Counted from the first letter of the stretch, positions 1 to 11,851 are shown. The stretch is 64,000 nt of DNA from Nocardia harenae NBRC 108248 (GCF_001612885.1 NZ_BDBH01000001.1:1-64000), one strand, 5' to 3'. The notes: a model not told the origin generated them from the sequence alone. Numbers and translations: made by a program.

Positions 1-49
1 ACACCTTCGCGCCAGATTTTCTCCGGAGTTTCAGTGAGGCAGTTGGATC

Positions 50-183
50 AGCTTAACTCATCGAGAGCAAGGATCCAAATCCGTCAGGCGCTCAACCGTC
101 CAACCTCGTGTCCCGGTCTCCCGGGTCGGTGTCCGTGTCGCTCTGACGGGTTAAAAGTTACGTCGCTCGCTGTGCGATGTCAA
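50..183 (-). promoter_or_regulatory. Tandem promoter, probably for an rRNA operon beyond the window edge
   Basis: On the minus strand a perfect -35 TTGACA (183-178) is followed after 17 nt by TAACTT (160-155). Further downstream TTGGAT (78-73), 17 nt, TAAGCT (55-50) could be a second promoter. Both point out of the window at position 1 and start only about 10 bp after the murA stop. In mycobacteria murA lies directly upstream of the rrn operon, whose promoters sit in this position. That the downstream transcript is 16S rRNA is an inference, because no rRNA sequence is visible here. Confidence 0.6.
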
Positions 184-192
184 ATCGCCTGG

Positions 193-1458
193 TCAGGAAC
201 GTTTTTCAACGGCTACGCGCTGCACTGCGCCACCGAGCTCCTGCAACTGCTCGACGAACCGGGGGTACCCGCGGTCGATGTGGAAGACGTCGTGCACCTC
301 GGTGGTGCCATCGGCGACCAGCCCGGCCAGCACCAGCCCGGCGCCCGCCCTGATGTCCGAGGACCAGACCGGGGCGCTGGAGAGCCGCGGGATTCCGCGC
401 ACCACGGCGTGGTGACCGTCGGTCCTGGCGTCGGCGCCGAGCCGGATCATCTCCTCCACGAAGCGGAATCGTGCCTCGAAGATGTTCTCGGTGATCATCG
501 AGGTGCCGTCGGCCACCGCGGCCAGGCCGATGGCCATGGGCTGCAGGTCGGTCGGGAAGCCGGGGAAGGGCAGCGTCGAGAAATTCACCGCGCGTGGACG
601 TTCCGGCTGCACCACGCGGAAGCCGTTGGGCTCGAAGGAGATCCGCGAGCCCGCCGAGCGCAGCTTGTCCAGCACCAGGGAGAGGTGCTTGGGGTTCACC
701 CCGGTCACCCGGACGTCGCCCTTGGTCATCGCGGCGGCGATGCCCCAGGTGGCGGCGACGATGCGGTCGCCGATCACCCGGTGCGTGGTCGGCGCGAGCC
801 GCTTCACGCCCTGGATGGTGAGCACCGAGGTGCCCGCGCCGCTGATCCGCGCGCCCATCCGGCTGAGCATGGTGCAGAGGTCGACGATGTCCGGCTCGCG
901 GGCGGCATTGTCGAGCACCGTCTCGCCCTCGGCGAGCACCGCTGCCATCAGGATGTTCTCGGTGGCGCCGACCGAGGGGAAGTCCAGCCGGATGCGGGCG
1001 CCCTGCAGCTCGTCGGCCCTGGCGACCACGCAGCCGTGCTCGATCTCGCTGGTCGCGCCGAGCAGCCGGAGCCCGGCCTGGTGCATGTCCAGCGGCCGGG
1101 AGCCGATGGCGTCGCCGCCCGGCAGCGCGACCACCGCCCGCTTGCACCGCGCCATGAGCGGCCCGAGCACGCACACCGAGGCGCGGAACTGGGTGACCGC
1201 CGGGAAGTCGGCGTGGTACTTGGGCTCGGCCGGCGTGTTGATGACCACCGACGAGCCCTCGATCGCCACCTCGCAGCCGAGGCCGCGGAGCACGTCGGCC
1301 ATCAGCGGGACGTCGAGGATGTCCGGGATATTGGTAATGGTGGTGGTGCCCTCGGCGAGCAGGGCGGCTGCCATCAGTTTGAGAACGCTGTTCTTCGCGC
1401 CCCCCACCTCGACCTCGCCGACCAGGCGATTACCGCCCGTGACCAGAAACCGTTCCAT
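193..1458 (-). CDS. murA: UDP-N-acetylglucosamine 1-carboxyvinyltransferase MurA
   Basis: Transfers enolpyruvate from PEP to UDP-GlcNAc, the first committed step of cytoplasmic peptidoglycan precursor synthesis. The 421-aa product has the family length and the N-terminal GGAKNS motif. In the active-site loop the sequence reads [10 protein letters not shown], so residue 116 is Asp where E. coli has the fosfomycin-alkylated Cys115. This Cys-to-Asp change is known in mycobacterial MurA and predicts intrinsic fosfomycin resistance. The start at MERF is chosen because GGAGAGG lies just upstream; another ATG lies five codons earlier. It is the last gene before the putative rRNA promoter. Confidence 0.97.
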   Translation of the reverse strand: MERFLVTGGNRLVGEVEVGGAKNSVLKLMAAALLAEGTTTITNIPDILDVPLMADVLRGLGCEVAIEGSSVVINTPAEPKYHADFPAVTQFRASVCVLGPLMARCKRAVVALPGGDAIGSRPLDMHQAGLRLLGATSEIEHGCVVARADELQGARIRLDFPSVGATENILMAAVLAEGETVLDNAAREPDIVDLCTMLSRMGARISGAGTSVLTIQGVKRLAPTTHRVIGDRIVAATWGIAAAMTKGDVRVTGVNPKHLSLVLDKLRSAGSRISFEPNGFRVVQPERPRAVNFSTLPFPGFPTDLQPMAIGLAAVADGTSMITENIFEARFRFVEEMIRLGADARTDGHHAVVRGIPRLSSAPVWSSDIRAGAGLVLAGLVADGTTEVHDVFHIDRGYPRFVEQLQELGGAVQRVAVEKRS

Positions 1459-1571
1459 GCCGCCTCTCCGCATTGTCGGCGCACCGTTGGATGCAAGGAT
1501 AGTTGCGACGCGGGCCGCCGGTGGGCTCCACGCGCAGGTTGCCGGTATCCGGATCGACCCGGTGGGTCGGC

Positions 1572-2207
1572 TCAGGCGCCAAGGCCGTCCGCCGCGGTAT
1601 CCGCCGCCGCCGGGTCGGCGGCTCCGGCCCCGCGGTCCCGGCCGCCGCCCGGCTGCCAGAGCACATCGCCGCCCGGGTTGGCGACCCTGGACAGGATGAA
1701 GAGCAAGTCCGAGAGCCGGTTGAGGTACTTGGCCGGAAGCACCGAGGTGTCGTCCGGGTGTGCCTCGATCGCGGCCCAGGCCGAGCGCTCGGCCCGGCGG
1801 GCGACGGTACGCGCGGTGTGCAGCAGCGCCGCGAGCGGGGTCCCGCCCGGCAGGATGAACGAATTCAGCGGCGCCAGTTCGGCATTGAACTCGTCACACC
1901 ACCGCTCCAACCGCTCGATGTAGGGCTCGGTGATCCGCAGCGGCGGGTATTTCGGCTCGGCGACCACCGGGGTGGAGAGGTCGGCGCCTGCGTCGAAGAG
2001 GTCGTTCTGGATGCCGCGCAGCACCTCCGCGAGCTCCGGCGGCGGCGCCCCGAGCGCGAGCGCGACACCGAGCGCGGCATTGGTCTCGTCACAGTCGGCG
2101 TAGGCCGCGAGCCGCGGGTCGTTCTTGGAGACCCGGGAGAAATCGCTCAGCCCGGTGCTGCCGTCGTCGCCGGTGCGGGTGTAGATCCGGGTGAGGTGCA
2201 CGTTCAT
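1572..2207 (-). CDS. cobO: PduO-type cob(I)alamin adenosyltransferase
   Basis: Transfers the adenosyl group of ATP to cob(I)alamin, making coenzyme B12. The 211-aa protein starts [16 protein letters not shown], the ATP-binding signature of PduO-type enzymes. It also carries the conserved [13 protein letters not shown] helix and the [20 protein letters not shown] motif near residue 170. It corresponds to Rv1314c of M. tuberculosis by sequence and neighbourhood. Here it reads in the same direction as murA and the atp operon, with only 1 nt to the upstream DUF2550 gene, so the two are probably co-transcribed. The Ala/Gly/Asp-rich last 25 residues are not conserved. PduO-type is certain; the symbol is used loosely. 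Confidence 0.93.
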   Translation of the reverse strand: MNVHLTRIYTRTGDDGSTGLSDFSRVSKNDPRLAAYADCDETNAALGVALALGAPPPELAEVLRGIQNDLFDAGADLSTPVVAEPKYPPLRITEPYIERLERWCDEFNAELAPLNSFILPGGTPLAALLHTARTVARRAERSAWAAIEAHPDDTSVLPAKYLNRLSDLLFILSRVANPGGDVLWQPGGGRDRGAGAADPAAADTAADGLGA

Positions 2208-2208
2208 G

Positions 2209-2631
2209 TCATCTGCCTTGCATGCGGCGGGAGCGGTCCGACGGGCGCGACTCCACCCAGGAGAGGAAGGCGGTGAGGGAGTTGCGGTCCAGCGCCAGCT
2301 CGAACTCGCCCTCCTTGTCCGCCACCGCGATCACCACGATGTCGTCGGTCATGATGTCGAACTCGTCACCGCGCGGGCCGCGGCGCTCGCCGATCTCGAT
2401 GCCCAGCCGGGTGATCACCGAATCCGGCCCGAATTTCAGGCTGGTGAGTTTGTAGAAGACGAGGCGATCCTCGTCGTAGCGGATCAGCCCGTGCCGCCAG
2501 CGCTGGCCGCCGCGCGCGGGCAGCAAACGCAGCAGCGCGGCGGTTCCGCCGCGCCGCAACATGATCAGGCGATAGGTGGAGGCGAGGGCGAGACAGACGA
2601 GCAGCAGCACCAGAATGATCAACAGAATCAT
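2209..2631 (-). CDS. DUF2550 membrane-anchored protein (Rv1312-like)
   Basis: Conserved mycolata protein of unknown function. From the chosen ATG it is 140 aa: one N-terminal transmembrane helix (about residues 1-20), a basic stretch LIMLRRGG, then a soluble domain with WRHGLIRYDED and RGDEFDIMTDDIVV. It ends in a helix LTAFLSWVESRP that is conserved in Rv1312. An ATG 21 codons upstream (2694) is possible but adds a polar segment before the helix. It lies between atpC and cobO, as in M. tuberculosis, just beyond a strong hairpin after atpC. A link to ATP synthase rests only on conserved adjacency. Confidence 0.85.
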   Translation of the reverse strand: MILLIILVLLLVCLALASTYRLIMLRRGGTAALLRLLPARGGQRWRHGLIRYDEDRLVFYKLTSLKFGPDSVITRLGIEIGERRGPRGDEFDIMTDDIVVIAVADKEGEFELALDRNSLTAFLSWVESRPSDRSRRMQGR

Positions 2632-2774
2632 CCCGGTTCCCAATGCTGTGGTCCTCTCGCTCGCACCGCCGATTCGCGGGTCCCTCGTCGCCATTCAATC
2701 ACGAGCCGGAAGTGCCGGAATCCCGGGTGGCCCGGCGGAAGCCGAACATCCCCTGCACAACCGCCGAAACGCCG

Positions 2775-2807
2775 CTGTCGGCGGCGAGAAGTTCTCGCCG
2801 CCGACAG
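2775..2807 (-). terminator. Hairpin after the atp operon
   Basis: A 16-nt inverted repeat, CTGTCGGCGGCGAGAA and its exact complement, is separated by one base and lies 22-54 nt downstream of the atpC stop. It would form about a 14-bp stem with a 5-nt loop. There is no U tract, as is common for actinobacterial hairpin terminators. Confidence 0.75.
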
Positions 2808-2828
2808 TGGGCATATTCGCTGCGCGGG

Positions 2829-3206
2829 TCAGGCCTCGGCGTTGCGCTCGTAGGCGCGCACCCGGCCCTGTGCGATCCGCACCTCGTCCTCGGCGGCCGA
2901 CGCGTCGGAGAGCACGCTGCGCGCGGCCTCCACGTCGACCTCGCCCGCGAGCTCGGCCGACTCGGCGAGCACGCGGACCGTGTTGGCGGTCACCGAGAAG
3001 AAGCCGCCGTGCACCGCCGCGACGATGCGCTCGCCCTCGGTGGGCACGATGCTCACGGTGCCGCCCTCGACCAGCTGGCCGAGCAGCGGCTCGTGGCCGG
3101 GCATGATGCCGATCTGGCCCTCGGTGGTCTGCGCACTGACGAAGGACGCCGTGCCGGACCAGAGCCTGCGCTCGACCGCGACCAGATCGACCGACATTTC
3201 AGCCAT
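2829..3206 (-). CDS. atpC: F1Fo ATP synthase epsilon subunit
   Basis: Central-stalk epsilon subunit that couples gamma rotation to catalysis and restrains ATP hydrolysis. The 125-aa protein opens with [13 protein letters not shown] and contains the beta-sandwich motif [10 protein letters not shown] and the HGGFFSVT strand. The C-terminal helical part is short, as in other actinobacteria. It is the last gene of the operon, 5 nt after the atpD stop, and is followed by the hairpin at 2775-2807. The start is the ATG of MAEMSV, with a second ATG three codons on. Confidence 0.95.
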   Translation of the reverse strand: MAEMSVDLVAVERRLWSGTASFVSAQTTEGQIGIMPGHEPLLGQLVEGGTVSIVPTEGERIVAAVHGGFFSVTANTVRVLAESAELAGEVDVEAARSVLSDASAAEDEVRIAQGRVRAYERNAEA

Positions 3207-3211
3207 TGCCG

Positions 3212-4690
<1,479 letters not shown>

Positions 4691-5665
4691 TCAGTCGCGG
4701 TCCGAGCTGGCCGCCAGGGCGTTCACGCCGCCGACGATCTCGCTGATTTCCTGCGTGATCTGGGCCTGACGCACCGAGTTCGCCTGCCGGGACAGGACGC
4801 TCGCCAGTTCGTTGGCATTGTCGGTGGCGGCCTTCATTGCGGTGCGCCGAGCCGCTGACTCGGATGCCGCTGCGTCGAGCAACGACGCGTAGATACGCGT
4901 GTTCACGTACTTCGGCAGCAGCGCCGCCAGCAGTACGTCGGCGTCGGGCTCGAACTCGTACTGCGCCGTCACCTGGTCGGCGTTCGGCGAGTCGCTCAGG
5001 CTGTCCTCGCCCATCTCGATGTGCTCGTCGACGAAGCTCACCTGGATCGGCGCCAGCCTGCGGACCTCGGGGGTCTGCGTCAGCATGGAGACGAACCGGG
5101 TGTACACGATGTGCAGCTCGTCGACGCCATCGATGTCGCCGGTGCCGTCCGGCGCGGGAACGGTGCCCGCCGAACCGGCCATGAAGGCCTCCACCAGGTG
5201 CCTGCACGCGGGCGAGGCATCGGTGTACTTCGGCTGCTGCGAGAACCCGGTCCAGAACGCGACCACCGGGCGGTTGCGGAAGGTGTAGTACGTCAGGCCC
5301 TTGTTGCCCATGACGTACAGCACCGGCTCCTTGCCCTCGCCGCGCAGCGTGGTGATGAGTTCCTCGGCGCGCTTGAGCACGTTCGAGTTGTAGCCACCGG
5401 CCATGCCGCTGTCGCTGGTCACGACCAGGATGGCGGCGCGGCGCGGGTTCTCCCGCTCGGTGAGCAGCGGGTGCGTCAGGTTCTTCGACGCGCTCGCCAG
5501 CTCGCCGAGCACCTTGGTGATCTCCTCGGCGTACGGCTTGGCCGCGGCGACCCGCGCCTGCGCCTTGGAGATGCGCGAGGTCGCGATCAGCTCCTGGGCC
5601 TTGGTGATCTTCTTGATCGAGTTCACGCCACGGATGCGGGAGCGCAGTTCACGCAAGCTCGGCAT
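4691..5665 (-). CDS. atpG: F1Fo ATP synthase gamma subunit
   Basis: Rotor shaft of F1. The 324-aa protein begins [24 protein letters not shown], the conserved N-terminal coiled-coil helix. It ends with the partner helix, including [21 protein letters not shown]. The middle Rossmann-like part contains [15 protein letters not shown]. It is slightly longer than the E. coli protein (287 aa) because of an insertion around residues 155-235 ([14 protein letters not shown] and following), as in other actinobacteria. It is preceded by atpA with a 42-nt gap. Confidence 0.97.
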   Translation of the reverse strand: MPSLRELRSRIRGVNSIKKITKAQELIATSRISKAQARVAAAKPYAEEITKVLGELASASKNLTHPLLTERENPRRAAILVVTSDSGMAGGYNSNVLKRAEELITTLRGEGKEPVLYVMGNKGLTYYTFRNRPVVAFWTGFSQQPKYTDASPACRHLVEAFMAGSAGTVPAPDGTGDIDGVDELHIVYTRFVSMLTQTPEVRRLAPIQVSFVDEHIEMGEDSLSDSPNADQVTAQYEFEPDADVLLAALLPKYVNTRIYASLLDAAASESAARRTAMKAATDNANELASVLSRQANSVRQAQITQEISEIVGGVNALAASSDRD

Positions 5666-5707
5666 CGCTGATCACACTCCCTTCGTTCGGCGTGGTCGGG
5701 CTGCCCG

Positions 5708-7345
5708 TCACTTGTCGATCGTCTTGCGGGTGACCGACAGCGACTCGACCTCTTCGTGCCCGAGCTCGCCCGCGTCGGCCTCGTTCACCACGCGGCTGCC
5801 GTCGGAGGCGAGGAAGCCCTGCTTGAAGTTGTCGGTCGCGGCCTTGATGGCGTCGGCGGCGTCGCCCTGCAGCACCTTGCCGCCTGCGATCGACTCGAAC
5901 GCCTCGGGCGCGCTGCTGTGCAGGTCGGCCAGCAGATCCCGGGTGAAGCGGCGGACGTCCGCCACCGGCACCGAGTCGTAGTAGCCGGCGTCGACCAGGT
6001 AGATCGAGACGATCTGGTCCTCGACCGCGACCGGGGTGTACTGGTCCTGCTTGAGCAGCTCGGTCCAGCGCGCACCGCGCTCCAGCTGGGCCAGCGAGGC
6101 GGCGTCCAGGTCGGAGGCGAAGGCGGAGAACGCCTCCAGCTCGCGGTACTGGGCCATCTCCAGGCGCAGCGAGCCCGCGACCTTCTTCATGCCCTTGGTC
6201 TGGGCCGCGCCACCGACGCGGGAGACCGAGGTGCCGACGTTGATCGCGGGGCGGACGCCCTTGTTGAACAGGTCGGACTCCAGGAAGACCTGGCCGTCGG
6301 TGATCGAGATGACGTTGGTCGGGATGAAGGCCGAGATGTCGTTGGCCTTGGTCTCGATGATCGGGAGACCGGTCATCGAGCCCGCGCCCATCTCGTCGGA
6401 GAGCTTGGCGCAGCGCTCCAGCAGCCGGGAGTGCAGGTAGAAGACGTCGCCCGGGTACGCCTCGCGGCCCGGCGGGCGGCGCAGCAGCAGCGAGATGGCG
6501 CGGTAGGCCTCGGCCTGCTTGGTCAGGTCGTCGAAGACGATCAGGACGTGCTTGCCCTGGTACATCCAGTGCTGGCCGATGGCCGAGCCGGTGTACGGGG
6601 CCAGCCACTTGAAGCCGGCCGAGTCGGAGGCGGGGGCCGCCACGATGGTGGTGTACTCCAGCGCGCCGTGCTCCTCGAGGGCGGTCTTCACGCCCGCGAT
6701 GGTGGAGCCCTTCTGGCCGATCGCGACGTAGATGCAGCGGACCTGCTTGGCCGGGTCGCCGGTCTCCCAGTTCGCCTTCTGGTTCAGGATGGCGTCGATC
6801 GCGACCGCGGTCTTGCCGGTCTTGCGGTCGCCGATGATCAGCTGGCGCTGGCCGCGGCCGATGGCGGTCAGGGCATCGATGGCGGTGATGCCGGTGGCCA
6901 GCGGCTCCTCGACCGGCTGGCGCTCCAGCACGGACGCCGCCTGCAACTCCAGCACGCGCTGCTCGTCGGACTCGATGTCGCCGAGGCCGTCGATGGGCTG
7001 GCCGAGCGGGTTGACCACGCGGCCGAGGAACTTGTCGCCGACCGGGACCGAGAGCACGTTGCCGGTGCGCCGGACCTGCTGGCCCTCCTCGATGTTCGCG
7101 TACTCACCGAGGATGACCGCACCGATCTCGCGGTCCTCCAGGTTCAGCGCCACGCCGAGCACGCCGCCGGGGAACTCGAGCAGCTCGTTCGACATCGCCG
7201 AGGGCAGGCCGCTGACATGCGCGATGCCGTCGCTGGTGTCGGTGACGACACCTACTTCTTCGATGGAGGTCTCGGGGGTGTAGCTCTGGGTGTAGCTCTC
7301 GATCGCGCTACGGATCTCGTCGGTGGAGATCGTCAGCTCCGCCAT
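5708..7345 (-). CDS. atpA: F1Fo ATP synthase alpha subunit
   Basis: Non-catalytic nucleotide-binding alpha subunit of F1. From [17 protein letters not shown] the protein is 545 aa, with the P-loop [11 protein letters not shown] near residue 175. The conserved [29 protein letters not shown] segment (quoted in parts: [19 protein letters not shown]) lies near residue 300. The reading frame is open further upstream to 7444, but the ATG at 7345 follows an AGGAAG ribosome site and fits the family N-terminus. The 55-nt spacer to atpH holds no other gene. Confidence 0.97.
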   Translation of the reverse strand: MAELTISTDEIRSAIESYTQSYTPETSIEEVGVVTDTSDGIAHVSGLPSAMSNELLEFPGGVLGVALNLEDREIGAVILGEYANIEEGQQVRRTGNVLSVPVGDKFLGRVVNPLGQPIDGLGDIESDEQRVLELQAASVLERQPVEEPLATGITAIDALTAIGRGQRQLIIGDRKTGKTAVAIDAILNQKANWETGDPAKQVRCIYVAIGQKGSTIAGVKTALEEHGALEYTTIVAAPASDSAGFKWLAPYTGSAIGQHWMYQGKHVLIVFDDLTKQAEAYRAISLLLRRPPGREAYPGDVFYLHSRLLERCAKLSDEMGAGSMTGLPIIETKANDISAFIPTNVISITDGQVFLESDLFNKGVRPAINVGTSVSRVGGAAQTKGMKKVAGSLRLEMAQYRELEAFSAFASDLDAASLAQLERGARWTELLKQDQYTPVAVEDQIVSIYLVDAGYYDSVPVADVRRFTRDLLADLHSSAPEAFESIAGGKVLQGDAADAIKAATDNFKQGFLASDGSRVVNEADAGELGHEEVESLSVTRKTIDK

Positions 7346-7400
7346 GTTCTTCCTGCTCTCGCTGTCTCGAATGTCGGGGGGTGGGCGCGCCCTGAACCGG

Positions 7401-8210
7401 CTAGGCCAGCGCCCGGCGCAGCCGCTCCAGTCGGCCGGTGGCACTGCCGTCGATCACGTCGTCGCCGATGCGCACGGTCAGGCCGCTCAGCAAGCTCCGG
7501 TCGACCTCGACGTGCACCGTGACCGGCTTGCCGTAGATGCGCTGCAGCGAACCGGCGAGCCGGTCGCGCTGCTGCTCGGTCAGCTCGACCGCCGCGCGCA
7601 CGTGGGCGACGATCTGCTCGCGACGCGCCGCCGCCAGCGACGACAGGTCGTCGAAGGCCGCGCCGAGCGATCCGCGCTGCCGGGAGACCACCTGCTCCGC
7701 GAGGGTCAGGGTGATGCTCTCGGTCTTGCCGGAGAGCAGCCGGTCGAGCAGCGCGCGCTTGCCATCGGCGGGCTTGCTCCGGTCGGAGAGTGCCTGCTCC
7801 AGCTCCGGGTTGTCGGCGATGATCCGGCCGAGCCGGAACAGCTCGTCCTCGACCGCGTCCAGCCGGGAACTGTCCGACGCGGAGGCGAGCAACGCCTCCT
7901 GGCCGAGCAGGACCAGGGTGTCGATCAGGTCGGAGGTGCGCGACCAGTGCTGGGCGACGGCGGTGGTCAGCACCGCGAGGGTGGCGGGGCTGACCTTGCC
8001 GCCGAAGACCCGCTCGCTGAGCTCGGCCCGCGCCGAGCCCGGCACCGACACGTCCGCGAGCGCCACACGCAGCGAACGCTGGTCGTCCAGCACGGAGACA
8101 ACGGCGAACAGTTCCGACCCCGTGGTGGCGGCTGCGCTGTCGCTTCCGGTCAGAGCGGCCCGAAGCGCCTCCCGGGACCGGGAGCTGGCCTCTCGGCTCG
8201 CTGCGTACAT
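7401..8210 (-). CDS. atpH: F1Fo ATP synthase delta subunit (not fused to b)
   Basis: Peripheral-stalk delta subunit connecting F1 to the b subunits. The chosen product is 269 aa starting [17 protein letters not shown]. It has the C-terminal signature [20 protein letters not shown] followed by [24 protein letters not shown]. In Mycobacterium the delta domain is fused to a second b-like segment (about 446 aa); here it is free and preceded by a full b gene. The frame is open to 8255, but that would overlap atpF; the ATG at 8210 has GAGAAG upstream and leaves a 19-nt gap. Confidence 0.93.
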   Translation of the reverse strand: MYAASREASSRSREALRAALTGSDSAAATTGSELFAVVSVLDDQRSLRVALADVSVPGSARAELSERVFGGKVSPATLAVLTTAVAQHWSRTSDLIDTLVLLGQEALLASASDSSRLDAVEDELFRLGRIIADNPELEQALSDRSKPADGKRALLDRLLSGKTESITLTLAEQVVSRQRGSLGAAFDDLSSLAAARREQIVAHVRAAVELTEQQRDRLAGSLQRIYGKPVTVHVEVDRSLLSGLTVRIGDDVIDGSATGRLERLRRALA

Positions 8211-8229
8211 GCTTCTCACTTTCGCGTCG

Positions 8230-8790
8230 CTACCTTCCGACCCCGATGCCGGCATCCGACTGGTCGAGCTCGTTCAGGAACCGGTCGATCGAGGCGGCCT
8301 GCTTGGCCTCGTCCGACACCGACTGACCGATGATCTTCTCGGCCAAGTCGACGGCGGTCCGGCCGACCTCGGAGCGCAGCTCGGTGAGGATCTGCTGGCG
8401 CTGGGCCTCCAGCTGGGCGTGACCGGAGGCGACGATGCGGTCGCTCTCGGCCTGGGCTTCCGCGCGCAGCTGCGCGAGGATCTGCTGACCCTGGGTGCGC
8501 GCCTCCTCGCGGATGCGCGCGGCGTCGGTGCGGGCGTCGGTCAGCTGCTGCTGGTACTGCTGCAGCGTCTGCTTGGCCTCTTCCTGCGCGGCCTCGGCGC
8601 GCGCGATGCCGCCCTCGATCTTGTCCGAGCGCTCGTCGAGCACCTTGGTCAGGCGCGGGATCACGTACTTGTAGAAGACGAACCCGATGATGACGACGCA
8701 GACGATCGACCAGACGATGTCGTAGGTCTCGGGGAGGAGCGGATTCACATCCTCGCCCTCGGTCGCTGCGAATACGGCGTAGGCATTCAT
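8230..8790 (-). CDS. atpF: F1Fo ATP synthase b subunit
   Basis: Peripheral-stalk b subunit. The 186-aa product has one transmembrane helix ([21 protein letters not shown], residues about 23-43; cited as [16 protein letters not shown]). It is followed by a long charged helix rich in Glu, Ala and Gln (about residues 48-150), the dimeric right-handed coiled coil, and a C-terminal AEKIIGQSV motif that contacts delta. The gene lies between atpE (5-nt gap) and atpH. Confidence 0.96.
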   Translation of the reverse strand: MNAYAVFAATEGEDVNPLLPETYDIVWSIVCVVIIGFVFYKYVIPRLTKVLDERSDKIEGGIARAEAAQEEAKQTLQQYQQQLTDARTDAARIREEARTQGQQILAQLRAEAQAESDRIVASGHAQLEAQRQQILTELRSEVGRTAVDLAEKIIGQSVSDEAKQAASIDRFLNELDQSDAGIGVGR

Positions 8791-8795
8791 CGGAA

Positions 8796-9122
<327 letters not shown>

Positions 9123-9971
9123 TCAGTGAGAGTCGGCGTGCTGCGCGAGGCTGATGTACACCGCGGTCAGCAGCGCGAACACGTAGGCCTGCAGGAAGAC
9201 GACCAGCAGCTCGAACAGGGTGAACCCGATTCCCGCGAGCAGCGAGAAGGGCGAGAACACCTTCATCCACGCCGTGGCGTCGAACAGGAAGTACCAGGTG
9301 GCGCTGAAGAAGAGCACCAGCATGATGTGCCCGGCCAGCATGTTGGCCATGAGCCGGACGGTGAGCGTGAACGGCCGCAGGATGAACGTCGAGACGAATT
9401 CGATCGGAATCAGCAGCAGGTGCAGCGCGGGCGGGACGTTCGGCACCACGATGCTGCTCCGCATGTACTTCAGGAAGCCGTACTTCTTGATGCCCACGTA
9501 GTTGAAGGTGATGTACGCGATCGCGGCCAGCACCAGCGGCATTCCGATGCGGGCGTTCGAGGAGATGTTCAGCCCCGGGATGATGCCGGAGAAGTTCAGG
9601 AAGAGAACCGTGAAGAAGATGGTCGCGATGAGCGGCAGGAATCGGCGGCCGGTTTCCTTCCCGAGCACTTCGTCGGCGATCTGCTCCTTCACGAAGACCA
9701 CCGCGGTCTCGCCGATATTCTGCAGGCCACGCGGCACCAGCCGCGGGCTGCGGAAGGCCAGCAGGAAGAACGCGACCAGCACCGCCGTCATCAGCAGCCG
9801 GACGAGCATCAAACGATCGAGTTCGAACGGGGTTCCCTCGAACAGCAGCGCCGGAGGGAAGAAGTCGGTTAGCGATGGCGCGTGGAATTCCGCGGCCAAA
9901 GTGGTGACGCTCAGCGTTCTCTCCCGTGTTCGGGCCGCGGGTTCTCTCGTATCCGCGGTTCGATCGGACAT
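9123..9971 (-). CDS. atpB: F1Fo ATP synthase a subunit
   Basis: Membrane stator that forms the proton half-channels. The 282-aa product has five to six predicted transmembrane helices and the conserved RPFTLTVRLMANMLAGH segment, in which the second Arg is the essential residue facing the c-ring. The C-terminus LQAYVFALLTAVYISLA is diagnostic. It resembles the Streptomyces and Corynebacterium protein rather than the mycobacterial one. The N-terminus before LAAEFHAPS is long and polar, so the true start may lie downstream of 9971. It is the first gene of the operon. Confidence 0.95.
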   Translation of the reverse strand: MSDRTADTREPAARTRERTLSVTTLAAEFHAPSLTDFFPPALLFEGTPFELDRLMLVRLLMTAVLVAFFLLAFRSPRLVPRGLQNIGETAVVFVKEQIADEVLGKETGRRFLPLIATIFFTVLFLNFSGIIPGLNISSNARIGMPLVLAAIAYITFNYVGIKKYGFLKYMRSSIVVPNVPPALHLLLIPIEFVSTFILRPFTLTVRLMANMLAGHIMLVLFFSATWYFLFDATAWMKVFSPFSLLAGIGFTLFELLVVFLQAYVFALLTAVYISLAQHADSH

Positions 9972-10107
9972 TGACGATCAGGGTGGTCGACTCAGGTCGG
10001 CGCGAGGTCGTCAGCAGCTGGGCGGGATTCCGCGTTGGCGTCTGTACGTGTGTCGGCGACATTCGTCGACATGCAGAACCGAGGCCTCCCGGCCCGGTAC
10101 GGCAGTA

Positions 10108-10113
10108 AGCATA
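10108..10113 (-). promoter_or_regulatory. Possible -10 box for the atp operon
   Basis: The 237-nt gap between the AtpI-like gene and atpB should hold the operon promoter. On the minus strand TATGCT at 10113-10108 is the best -10-like hexamer. No convincing -35 lies 16-19 nt upstream, so the call is weak. Confidence 0.3.
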
Positions 10114-10208
10114 GCGTCCGGTTCGGGACCTTTCGGATCCACCCGCGCGGCCGCTTGCTTACTCTTACTTTACCAAGTTGTCTACGACAGTGTGTAGGTG
10201 GGGCGTAT

Positions 10209-10667
10209 TCAGCTTTGACCAGCGGTTTCGCTGGCGTTTTCGGTCGGTGGATCGACGTACGGGACCTTCTGGCTGAGCACGCCGTAGGTCTCGGCGCCGA
10301 GCACGATGAGCAATGCGGCGACCACGGTCAAGAACAGCGCGACCGGGTCGAAGAAATCGAAACGGCGCAGCACGCCGACCACGACAAGGGCGAGCAGCAG
10401 CTTCCCGGCCCAGCTCGCCAGGATCACCAGCTGGGCGGTGCTCGGCGCCAGCTTGCCGGTGAAGAGCACCATGGCCGCGGTGGCGAGGATGAAGCCGCCG
10501 CCGATGGCCGAGCCGAGCAGGGCGCCCCAGAGCCCCGCGGTGCCTGCCACCGCGGTGGCCAGCGCCACCGAGGCCACCAGCAGTACGCCGAGGCCGATCA
10601 CCCCGTACCGCAGCGCGGCGCGCATCGGCGCGTCGGGACCTGATTCGGTGCGGGGCGCGGAAGTCAC
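10209..10667 (-). CDS. AtpI-like small membrane protein (Rv1303-like)
   Basis: A 152-aa membrane protein with four predicted helices (about residues 20-42, 48-70, 80-100 and 112-132) and a polar C-tail. Position and topology match Rv1303, the putative ATP synthase assembly protein I of mycobacteria. AtpI-type proteins assist c-ring assembly or magnesium supply; that role here is inferred from family and location. The GTG start at 10667 is preceded after 7 nt by TAGAGT (10680-10675), the layout of a leaderless mRNA, so the gene may have its own promoter. Confidence 0.8.
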   Translation of the reverse strand: MTSAPRTESGPDAPMRAALRYGVIGLGVLLVASVALATAVAGTAGLWGALLGSAIGGGFILATAAMVLFTGKLAPSTAQLVILASWAGKLLLALVVVGVLRRFDFFDPVALFLTVVAALLIVLGAETYGVLSQKVPYVDPPTENASETAGQS

Positions 10668-10691
10668 GGGGGCGACTCTACCGAAGGCGGT

Positions 10692-11831
10692 TCAGTGCTC
10701 GGTCCGCTGGCGCTGCCTGACCCCGGGCACGGCCGTCACGACCAGCGCGAACACCAGCCCGCCCGCCATCAGCAGCACCACGAGGCGGCGGTCCATCAGG
10801 GAGGTGCCGACGGCGCCGAAGGCGAGCACGCCGACCCACAGGTAGATGAGCAGCACGACGCGCCGGTGCGAGTGGCCGATCTGCAGCAACCGGTGGTGCA
10901 GGTGCATCTTGTCCGGGGTGGAGAAACTGACCCCGGCGCGCACCCGGCGCACGATGGCGAGCAGCAGGTCCAGCACCGGGATGAACATCACCGCGCCGAC
11001 CAGCAGCAGCGGCGAGAGCAGGCCGACGAAGTCGCGCGGGCCGTACCCGGTGAGCGGGATCCGGCCGGAGGCGCCGGTGGAGACGGCGGCCAGCATGAGC
11101 CCGATCAGCATGGAGCCGGAGTCGCCCATGAAGATCCGAGCGGGCTGGAAATTGTGCGGAAGGAAGCCGAGACAGCCACCGGCCAGTGCCGCCGCGAGCA
11201 GCGCGGGCGGGTAGGTGTTCACGTCGCCGCCCTGCTCGTAGAGCAGCCCGACGGAGAAGACGAAGACCGCAACGGCGCAGATCAGCCCGAGCCCGGCGGC
11301 GAGGCCGTCCAGCCCGTCCACGAAGTTCATGGCGTTGATCAGGGTGACGCTGACCGCGACGGTGACCAGCCCGCCCTGCAGCGCGTCCAGCACCACGGTG
11401 GTGTTGCCGAACGGGTTGTAGACGACGTACCAGCTCAGCCCCATCACGGCCATCACCCCCGCGGCGGTGACCTGACCCGCGAACTTCGTCAGCGCGTCCA
11501 GCCCCCAGCGGTCGTCCACGATGCCGACGGCGACGATGATGGTCGCCGCGACCAGCACCGCGGGGATGTCGGGGGCGTAATCGAAACCGCGGCGCAGCGC
11601 GGGCAATTGATGCGCGAAGAGCACCGCGGCGACGACGCCGACGTACATGCCGACGCCGCCCATCCGCGGGATCGGCTTGACGTGCACGTCGCGGTCGCGC
11701 GGGACGGCGACCGCGCCGAAGGCGATCGCCAGCACCCGGATGCCGCCGGTGGCCAGGAAGGTGACGGTGGCGGAGACGAGCAGCACGAGCACGAGCTCGC
11801 GCAGGGGGACAACAGCGCCCGAACCGATCAT
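10692..11831 (-). CDS. wecA: WecA-type decaprenyl-phosphate GlcNAc-1-phosphate transferase
   Basis: Transfers GlcNAc-1-P from UDP-GlcNAc to decaprenyl phosphate, the first step of the linker that joins arabinogalactan to peptidoglycan in mycolata. The 379-aa polytopic protein (about 11 helices) shows the family motifs VKPIPRMGG, the Mg-binding VDDRWGL, NAMNFVDGLDGLA, and the cytoplasmic IFMGDSGS and HLHHRLLQIGHSHRR. It corresponds to Rv1302 (rfe/wecA). It starts 20 nt after the sua5 stop and is probably co-transcribed with it. Confidence 0.94.
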   Translation of the reverse strand: MIGSGAVVPLRELVLVLLVSATVTFLATGGIRVLAIAFGAVAVPRDRDVHVKPIPRMGGVGMYVGVVAAVLFAHQLPALRRGFDYAPDIPAVLVAATIIVAVGIVDDRWGLDALTKFAGQVTAAGVMAVMGLSWYVVYNPFGNTTVVLDALQGGLVTVAVSVTLINAMNFVDGLDGLAAGLGLICAVAVFVFSVGLLYEQGGDVNTYPPALLAAALAGGCLGFLPHNFQPARIFMGDSGSMLIGLMLAAVSTGASGRIPLTGYGPRDFVGLLSPLLLVGAVMFIPVLDLLLAIVRRVRAGVSFSTPDKMHLHHRLLQIGHSHRRVVLLIYLWVGVLAFGAVGTSLMDRRLVVLLMAGGLVFALVVTAVPGVRQRQRTEH

Positions 11832-11851
11832 CGGTGAGATCGAACCCCCGG

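Noticed and set aside
34..1923. Long plus-strand open frame opposite murA and cobO
   Set aside because: It is the antisense frame of two clear genes, kept open by high GC; its translation is Arg/Gly/His-rich and has no family features.
5756..7522. 588-codon plus-strand frame opposite atpA
   Set aside because: Mirror frame of a highly conserved gene; composition is typical of antisense GC-rich frames.
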